NCBI GenBank assembly: GCA_018907035.1
Contig: JACCIC010000272.1
Location: 1-64,000 of the forward strand
From: Sycobia sp. Sy_11
Taxonomy: Eukaryota; Arthropoda; Insecta; Hymenoptera; Epichrysomallidae
Reading direction: 5' to 3'
Length of the DNA stretch: 64,000 nucleotides
Part shown: in pieces, positions 56,474 to 64,000 of the stretch
Layout of the letters: each line of letters starts with the position of its first letter
How positions within the stretch are numbered: the first letter of the stretch is position 1
Made by a program: the position numbers and the translations under genes
The notes under the pieces: generated by a model
The model's input: only the letters and a program-made list of their open reading frames with translations
Databases searched by the model: none
Told to the model about the DNA's origin: nothing

Positions 56474-57143
56474 GAGTTCTAAATATCAAGAATTTTTTTA
56501 ATTTTTCTAATATATTTAGTTTTAAAGGAATAGAAAATAAATGTAAAATTTGAGGAATGTAGTTATTAATATACTTTTATAGTGTTATAATAAATAAAAC
56601 ACTATTTAAATGAAACTGTTTTTTCAAATCCAAAAACATATCTCGACTCTCACAGAATTTATAATAATGTATAAGATAAACTTATTACTTATAATATTTT
56701 AGAAATTAAAAATATAAAAACGTGTATATGTACATGTTAGAAGTAAATACAAAAATTTTCTTGCTGAATTAACAAATGTAATTGAATTTTCTATGATTTT
56801 ATTATAAATTTAATTTACTAATAATATATTTTTTATAGTCATATACAATTTATTATGTAAATAACTTTTTGTATGAATATATTGTTGTTAATATAAATTC
56901 AGTTTATTGATAATTAATAAAATTTAATAAAATTTTAATTTATGAAATATATATTTCTTTTAATGAAATAGGAAAATTAATTAAATTCCTGATTAATAAT
57001 ATTTTCTTTTATAGTAATATACAATTTATTATATTCTATCCAATTTCGTTTCGTCCATTCATTCCACTCAAATAATTTTATAACCATGTGCGTATTATCC
57101 AGACGTTCTGGATGGCACACATTGGTAAATGTCTCCTACATAA
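55800..57143. other. AT-rich, no gene seen
   Basis: No recognisable coding sequence. (TA)n at 56430-56471. Confidence 0.5.
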
Positions 57144-60100
57144 TTGATGGCTTTGAATCCTCTTCTTACACATTTGGAAGAGTTTCAGGAAAAGGATTCA
57201 GAATGGACCTTGAACGGTATTATAAGTTTATGCATCAACATGAAAAAATTTTCTCCACATAAGGGCAGATCATATATAACTTTTCCGAAGTTCATAATAT
57301 CAAAAAAGGTATGTGCTAATGCTCGTAATAGTGATAATCAGTGCTATGCTATACTTTCAGCATTATATCCTAATGTAATTAATCTGCAAAGGGTCCCGAA
57401 TTATTATCAGTATACGAATGAATTGAAATTTGGTGATATTGAATTTCCAGTTAAACTGAAAGATATTGCAAAATTCGAAAAATTAAATATTATTTATGTA
57501 AATGTGTATATGCTTAGGAAGAATGGACGGAAATATGAGGTAGCACCTTGTCACATTATATCCAACAAGAAGGAGAAACATGTAATCCTTCTCTTCATTC
57601 AAGATTACTACATCGATGAATACGAAGAAAATAATATTCATGATGATAAAGCTCGCCGAAATACCATTATGTTTGGATTAAAAGTTTGTCCATACTTTTA
57701 AGCTCACAATTGAATAAAGCCCCTGTAAAATCATTTCATTGTGACAGGTGTTTACAAATTTTTTATAATGAAGAAAAGCTGAAAAATTATGAATACTATT
57801 CTAAGAATATGGGCAAATGCAGAATAAATTTGCTAAATAATTCGAATAACATTCTTAAATTTGAAGAACATAAAAAGAGTGAGAAAGTGCCATTTGTCAT
57901 TTATGCAGATTTCGAGAATTATGAGAAATGATGAGAACGCTTTTCAGCGTCACGAAGCGTATAGCATTGGCTACTATTTAAAATGTAGTTACGATTGTCA
58001 GCTTACAAATCGTATAGATAGAAGAGTACAGATAATGAGACACCTGCACATTGATTCATTCGTGAATTCAAATCCATTGAAAACGACACCATGGATGAGC
58101 CAGCCGGCTGAAGACCTGTGACGACGGATACCGATCAAATCAAGGAATTTATCGAGTTAGACCGGCATGTGGCATCTCATGACATCGCCCAGGAGATGAG
58201 AGTTAGTCACCAAATCATTTTAAATCATCTGCAGAAGGCTGGATACAGAAAAAAGCTTGATGCTTCGGTGCCGGATGATTTGATGCAAAAAAACCTTCTG
58301 AACCAAATCAACGCCTGCGATGTGCTGCTGAAACGGAACGAACTCGACCCATTTTTGAAGCGGATAGTGACTATTGACGAAAAATGGATCATATACAACA
58401 ATATCAAGTGAAAACGGTCGTGGTCCAAGGCTGGTGGATGGTCCCAAACAGTGACCAAGCCGAGAATGATGGTCAGGAAGGTTTTACTGTGTGTTTGGTA
58501 GGATTGGCAGGCAATCATCCTCTATGAGTTCCTCCCATATGGCCAGACGCTTAATTCTACCATCTACTGTGAACAACTGGACCACTTGAAGCAGACTATC
58601 GGCCAGAAGCATCCAAAATTGGCCAAAAGGAATGGTGTAGTGTTCCACCAAAACATCGCCAGACCACAAACTTCGTTGATGACTCGTCAGCAGCTACAGT
58701 AGTTCAGATGAGATGTTTTATCGCATCCACGGTATAGCCCGGACATAGCGCCAAGTGATTACCGCCTGTTTCTGTCTATATCGAATGCCCTTGATGGTGT
58801 AAAGTTGGACTAAAGAGAGGCTTATGAAAAGTGATTGTCCGAGTTCTTCGCAAATAAGAAGAGGGGTTTCTACGAGTGGTGTATTATGTAGTTGCCGTCT
58901 AGATGAAAACAGATTATCGAACAAAACGGTGAATATTTCAATTAAATCTGACCACTACAACACGTTTTATAAAGCATTGAATGAAGAACAAAAATAGGAA
59001 GGGGGATATTTAACAACCAAATAAAAAGAAAAAAAACTAGAATTTTTTTTCTCGAGCTTCAGAGGAGCAGTTCATAATTCATGTAACTTGAATTATAAAG
59101 ACTCGAGGTTCATTCCTGTTATTTTTCATAATCTTAATTATGACACAAACTTTATTTTAAAAGAAATTGGTACGCCTTCGTTGATGGAAGGTCGAGTTTC
59201 TCTAATATCCCATAACAAAGAAAAGTATTATCATTCACAATGTTCATTGATGGCTGTGATGTGCGTTTTAGATTTATTGATTCATGGCGATTATTACCAT
59301 CATCTTTAGAAAAATTGGCATCATATCTACAAAATGTACCACTAGCTGTAAAAAAATTTGAATTAGATGGATTTTCAAATGAAAATATTCATCTTCTTAG
59401 GCGGAAAGGTATATTTTCATACGATTTTCTAGATGCATTAGATAAATTAACCTGTACAAAACTGCCAGAGAAAAACGAATTTTACAACCAATTAACCGAT
59501 TCGCATATTACCGATGAAGACTACATGCAGGCTGTTCAAGTATGAGATAGATTCAATATTACAACTTTAGGAGAATATTTCGACTTATATTAAAAAACAG
59601 ATGTTTTACTATTAGTTGATGTCGTTCAAAGTTTTTGAGAAACATATGTTAAAGCCTACGGCTTATGCCCTGCTCACTTTTATACCATTTCCGGAATAAC
59701 ATTTTCAGCAGCTCTTAAAATGATAAAAGTTGAATTGGAACTTCTATGTTATTATTCATCGAATCAAGCATTCGAGGAGGAATAAGCCAATGTTGCATTC
59801 GATATGCGAAGGCAAATAATCCGTACATGGGTTCGTCATACGATAAAAACAAGAAAAAACACTTTTATATTATGATATTAGTAATTTATATGGATGGGCG
59901 ATGGCACAAGATCTGCCAACGGGAAAATTTAAATGGATTGACTATGAATCCAATCCAGATATTTTCAATGCTCTAGCAGATTCAGATATAGGTTATGTGA
60001 CTGAGGTATATTTAGAATATCCTGAAGAAATTCTTGACGAACATGGTGATTTACCTTTCTGTAGAGAGCATCATATACCTCCAAGCTCAACGCAGAACAA

Positions 60101-61306
60101 ACTTCTCACTATTTTGGATGATAAGAAAAGATATGTTATTCACTAACGAGCATTCAAACAAGCTCTGGATAATGGTCTTCGGCTAAAAAAGGTATATAAA
60201 ATTTTGAGTTTTGAAAAAAAAACCATGGCTTAAACGATACATAGAGTTTCATACAGAAAAGAGGAAACAAGCAAAGAATGAATTTTAAAAACTCTTTTAC
60301 AAATTTTTAAGTAATGCACTTTATGGAAAGTGCATCGAGAGAGACAGATCTCGTGTGCATGTACGATTAGTGAATAAATTTACAAATCGATATGGAGCAG
60401 AAGCACGTGTAGCTTTATCCAATTTCCATAGCTGTGCAATTTTCGATGAAAATTTGGTTGTTATACAGCTCAAAAAGACAAGTATTACAATTGAAAAGTC
60501 TATATACGTTGCTCTTTGCATTCTGGGCTTATCAAAGACACTAGTTTATGATTTTCACTACTCTTATATGAAAAAGCGATTGAGAGAAAAGTGTAAACGT
60601 CTATATACTGACACCGACAGTTTGATATAGGAAGTGGAACACACTGATATGTATAAAATTACGAAAGAAGATATTCACATATATTACTGAATATGATAAA
60701 GATAATGCGTATGATATACCTCGATTAAATAAAAAAATACCAGGATTAATGTAGGATACATGTAATGGAAAAATTATGATGGAATTTATTGGTTTACGGA
60801 GAAAAAGTATAGTATTTTAGTGGATGGAGGTGAAATAGTAAAAAATGCTAAAGTCGAATGTTGTAAAGAAGACAATTACATTTGAAGATTATCGAAAATG
60901 TTTTGATGACCTCGTCATTATATATCGCGAGCAGTGTAACATCCGGCTTAAATTATATATAGTATATACTGAAAAACAGATAAAAATTGCTTGGTATGAT
61001 GGTAAAAGATCCTTACTAACAAATAGTACAGATACATTACCGTGGGGACACTATAAAATTATGGAAGAACAAATGGCACAAGCTGCATGTGAAATAGAGA
61101 GAAAAATATTAAACGATGCAAATCCTCCAAAAGGAGACATGGAGATAAAGAACGCTTACATAGAGACTAATGAAAGAGCAGTTGGAATCGGGATAGATGA
61201 TGGTATAGGAGAACTAAGATATGAAATCAGTATTGAATCTGAAGTAATTCGTGTAGAGGTGCATGCAGAAGAGGGGAGAATATCGAAACGAATGAAAATA
61301 GAGTGA
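57144..61306 (+). pseudogene. Polinton DNA polymerase B, copy 3, split by a mariner
   Basis: The longest copy. The N-terminal domain is open for 185 codons (57144-57701). It is followed by a Cys-x2-Cys segment (FHCDRCLQIF) and exonuclease motif I in VIYADFENYEK (about 57898-57930). A mariner interrupts it from about 58000 to 59060. Then come exonuclease motif II in IFHNLNYDTNF (59120-59150, one residue short of the usual), the segments at 59240-59545, motif A in ISNLYGWAM (about 59875-59905), [12 protein letters not shown], and motif C YTDTDSLI (60603-60627). The C-terminal part is open for 153 codons to 61306, with an acidic tail. Stops and shifts throughout. Confidence 0.88.
58000..59060 (+). 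mobile_element. Mariner of a third type, inside polymerase B
   Basis: 58118-58411 encodes a mariner transposase segment (IKEFIELDRHVASHDIAQEM; INACDVLLKRNELDPFLKR; first catalytic Asp in VTIDEKW). Downstream, decayed, the second motif has HQNIARPQTS, with Asp changed to Asn, and the third YSPDIAPSDYRLF. The N-terminus is truncated. The terminal repeats were not found. The polymerase reading resumes at about 59063. Confidence 0.85.
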
Positions 61307-61309
61307 CGC

Positions 61310-61556
61310 GGGAGGAGGTGAGGCTTGATGGCAATGAAAGCCAACCAATCACTGTTGAATATGATATATCACTTGAAATAAGAACGAATGGAATCCTGAA
61401 GAAATTTTGATATTGCTGGGGGGGATAAGCTCAATAGAAAGACAAGTGGGGAATAAGCTATATGAACACACCGATAATGATGAAGAACTCATTCGAGCAG
61501 TTGAAAAAGTCGAACAAAACTACTCACCTCCTCAACAGAAAACAAGACTTAACTAA
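61310..61556 (+). pseudogene. Polymerase B tail remnant
   Basis: Coding-like sequence in shifted frames after the polymerase stop, e.g. EELIRAVEKVEQNYSPPQQK. Probably the end of the same gene or a small neighbouring ORF. Confidence 0.4.
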
Positions 61557-61653
61557 TTCTAAAAGTAAAATTTAAGTTTATATTCTCTACAAAAGAACAA
61601 ACAAAGAATTATATACATAATTTTAATTTATTCATTTCTTTTTCTTATATAGA

Positions 61654-61899
61654 ATGAACCTAGCTACTCTGAATAAAATTGCCGAGAGCGAGTTCCTCCT
61701 GAGGAAGAAATATACAGAATTGGTGAAAAATAAGCATTATATGGCAACCGCTCTCTAGCTAGTCAACACTCCATATAACGCGAAAATTAAAGCAGAAATT
61801 GACGATAGTTTTCAAATATTTTTACCAGAAAAGATATCGTCAGCAATATTAAAGGACCAAGAATTTTTTGCAAATCTAGCAAATACTACGAATAAATGA
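61654..61899 (+). pseudogene. Small ORF after polymerase B, one stop
   Basis: Begins MNLATLNKIAESEFLLRKKY and stays in one frame for 82 codons with a single TAG in the middle; it ends in TGA. Helical, charged. Its place just after polymerase B suggests a small Polinton gene, but I do not recognise it. Confidence 0.5.
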
Positions 61900-62366
61900 T
61901 GTTTATTATTACTTTATCAAGATAAAAGTTGTTTTAAATTTGATACATGTACTTCTTAAGAAAGAATTCAATAAATATATTTCATGTTAAAAAAAATCAT
62001 TTATTTGTCAAACAATAATGATATACATGTATGCATAATAATTACATAAATAAATCAGATTATAAATTAATAAATATTTTTTTATTGGTCTTACAGTCTA
62101 ATCAATTCAATCTAAAAATAAAATAAAAAAAAAAATAAAAAAAAAATAAAAAAAAAAAAAAAAATTAAAATAAAATAAAAATTAAAAATAAAAATTAAAT
62201 TAAAAATTAAACTAAAATTATAATGACAGTCAGACTGTCCTTGTTTACATTGACCCCCATAGACTAATCTGAAAATAAAATATTAGCTGAAAAAATATCA
62301 TACTTTGTTAGTAAAGTGCAGTCTGACTGTCCCCAACACCCTTACCTAATTGAAGACTTGTCCAAC

Positions 62367-62395
62367 GTTTCGAGCTCGCTACGGCTCCTCATCAG
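62367..62395 (-). ncRNA. Hammerhead-like motif in Penelope tail
   Basis: CTGATGAG, a GAGC/GCTC stem and GAAAC in that order match the core boxes of hammerhead ribozymes, which are known from Penelope-like elements. There is one extra base next to stem II compared with the classic core, so activity is uncertain. The plus-strand copy at 51356-51384 has GAAAC changed to CAAAC. Confidence 0.5.
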
Positions 62396-62500
62396 GGACT
62401 AATCTAAACCTTATATTCTAATCTATATATACCCATCCCAACCACCAAATTTAGTAACTTAAATATAAATTCCCCCTCTACACAAATTGTCCAAAACCAA

Positions 62501-63010
62501 TCAATTTAATAAGGAATGATAAACACTGTCCAATCCACCAGACTCTAACATTAAATTCACATTATTTCGATTCCTAGAAATGTGAATACTTTCAAGACTC
62601 TCCCGTTTATACTTATTATTAATACCATGTTCCAAAATATCCACATTCACAAAATCAAAAGAATGTAAAAACTTTAAACAATGCTGTTTTAAACCAGAAG
62701 TAATATGTGAGCTACGTAAACTATATTTATGCTCATAAATTCTCTTTTTTAAATATCTACCTGTTTGTCCAATTTAGTATTTATCACAATCCTTGCAATT
62801 AATCTTGTAAACAGCTCCTGATTTTAAGCATAAATCATCCTTATCTTTGCAATTATTAAACAATCTACTCAAATAATTGCTATTTTTAAAGAAAATTTGA
62901 ATGTTAGATTTCCGAGAATTTCTTTTTATTCTTTCAGACAATCCTCGAACATATGGCAAGACAATAATTTTGCCTCCGTTAACATCAATTCGGAAACAAA
63001 ATTGGAGCAT
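62501..63010 (-). pseudogene. GIY-YIG endonuclease domain of Penelope-like element
   Basis: Reads LPYVRGLSERIKR, then SGAVYKINCKDCDKY, a stop codon, then IGQTGRYLKKRIYEH and on to a TGA at 62503-62501. The GIY-like AVY and YIG-like Y/stop/IG motifs, the Cys-Cys motif CKDC and the following Arg and His fit Penelope GIY-YIG nucleases, which nick target DNA. One internal stop makes it a pseudogene. Confidence 0.88.
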
Positions 63011-63179
63011 TAAAAGGTGTCATTGACAGAACAATTAAATTGTCACATAAAGATTTTAGACAAAATAATTTACAGATAGTAAGTGCCACATTCAACATTT
63101 CCACGCTAATTGCGTCATATTCTTCTGTATTACATTCAATATCACAATTTCCATCCAATGTAGTACTGAAGCCAATACC

Positions 63180-63931
63180 TGGAGGCCCTTGACTGCCTTT
63201 CGAGACCTCTAACGTTCATCCAAACACGTCAAGATTCATGTTTCTACTGATTAAATCGTCTATGAATGTATCAATATATGCATCTTATTTCGCGTAATTC
63301 TTCGGATTGGATTTCATTGACGTGATTGTTATTTCCAGCAGATTGTTCGGCCGTTAGTAATCTTAGTCCCTCAACAAGCTCATTCGGATGGTCCCAGTAT
63401 ACTAATGCTATTGAAGAATCTTTCATTGCTATTTTATATTTAGGTAAGAGAACTCCTCTCCTTTTTTTGTAGGACTAGCACTGTTACGGAACATCGGTGC
63501 AGTGATGTTGAAATATTTTCGATTTTCTGATGAGCGTATCGATCCATCTTTGCCATGTTTTTTCCGGTGAGCACTTCTTGCTTCCAGAATACTGCGATAA
63601 TTTTCAGCATCTGCTGAACTTATCAATGTATCGTCTGGCTCTTTTTTATGAGTAGCTTTATCCGTTCATTACTTTTAGGATAAGTTAAATCTTTCACTTT
63701 TATTTTATTATCATCAAATTTAATTACAAAATCGCCAAGCATGTATGCTCCTCCAATATTTCGTACTCCATATATGTTATCGAGTTTACTGCGGATTTGA
63801 TCTAAAATATTGGTTTTAACACTGTCTTGGTGCATCGATTTGAATGTTGAATTCATCATTGAGTTCATCACAAAATCATCATCGGAATCATAACCTTTTA
63901 TGGAAGCTGAGCAAATATTATTATATAGCAT
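63180..63931 (-). pseudogene. Decayed ORFs, possibly Polinton-associated
   Basis: Pieces on the minus strand: 63931-63623 (IYGVRNIGGAYMLGDFVIKF), 63626-63429 (DAENYRSILEARSAHRKKHG; SSENRKYFNITAPMFRN) and, decayed, about 63430-63290 (VYWDHPNELVEGLRLLTAEQ). The order and overlap suggest a single broken gene. I recall similar proteins as repeated families in insect genomes near Polinton-type genes, but cannot name the function. Confidence 0.5.
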
Positions 63932-64000
63932 AAAACATAATTATTTTCGAGATGTAGTTAGCTTTCTAATCCTGTAATCATCTGAAATGACATTAGGAAA
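63932..64000. other. Right edge, nothing recognised
   Basis: Too short to interpret. Confidence 0.3.

Larger units (their letters stand above)
62060..63010 (-). mobile_element. Penelope-like element, 3' end
   Basis: Minus strand: the C-terminal coding part with a GIY-YIG endonuclease (63010-62501), then about 440 bases of untranslated tail with hammerhead-like boxes at 62395-62367, the GACAGTCAGACTG inverted pair (62225-62237, 62319-62331), an A/T-rich run and TATTTTTTTATTGGTC on the plus strand. 5'-truncated: no RT is visible. Confidence 0.85.

Noticed and set aside
54720..57143. A host gene in the long gap
   Set aside because: No frame with protein-like composition, no convincing splice-linked exons.
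51420..62331. GACAGTCAGACTG blocks as Polinton terminal inverted repeats enclosing 51-62 kb
   Set aside because: Both copies continue directly from a Penelope tail, so they are parts of two inverted Penelope-like copies rather than Polinton ends.

Overview
The window looks like repeat-dense, AT-rich arthropod nuclear DNA. The element types (Ty3/Gypsy LTR elements, one with an envelope-like gene, mariners, R1- and I-like LINEs, a tRNA-derived SINE, Polinton polymerase relics, a Penelope-like element) fit an insect. Abundant CpG inside GC-rich islands and many (TA)n arrays would suit a hymenopteran such as an ant, but that is inference. I found no host protein gene I can support. Nearly everything recognisable is a mobile element, and only the first element has long open frames.

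Layout. 1-9049 (+): a young Ty3/Gypsy element whose 5' LTR runs in from outside the window. It has a tRNA-Lys-type primer site, a decayed gag, a textbook -1 frameshift signal, an intact 1040-residue pol, two unusual 3' ORFs (one resembling a catalytically dead retropepsin), a polypurine tract and a 3' LTR. 9050-24190: AT-rich DNA with a truncated I-like LINE (11490-13090), a probable LTR/gag remnant (17892-18980), a SINE with target-site duplication (19625-19840), an LTR of another retroelement on the minus strand (21540-22460) with a partial copy at 19291, and several microsatellites. 24190-32551 (-): a degenerate Ty3/Gypsy element with env, six zinc knuckles, a duplicated protease region and a deleted RT core. 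32552-35290 (+): another decayed Gypsy element.

35709-47315: three mariners of one family (one truncated, two near full length and inverted to each other), a second mariner family inside a (TA)n array (41889-43147), and an R1-like LINE on the minus strand (38630-41600). 47758-61899: three decayed Polinton/Maverick DNA polymerase B copies, two of them tail to tail and one split by a third type of mariner. 62060-63010 (-): a Penelope-like element end with a GIY-YIG domain and a hammerhead-like 3' tail, also present as a tail-only copy at 51325-51700. 63180-63931 (-): decayed ORFs, possibly Polinton-related.

The most interesting material is in the first element. It has three stem-loops in the transcribed LTR that share a core but have different, self-complementary outer stems; a G GGA AAC slip site followed by a 9-bp GC stem; and a 3' ORF that looks like a second protease with the active-site Asp replaced by Asn, with coding-like sequence continuing past its stop.
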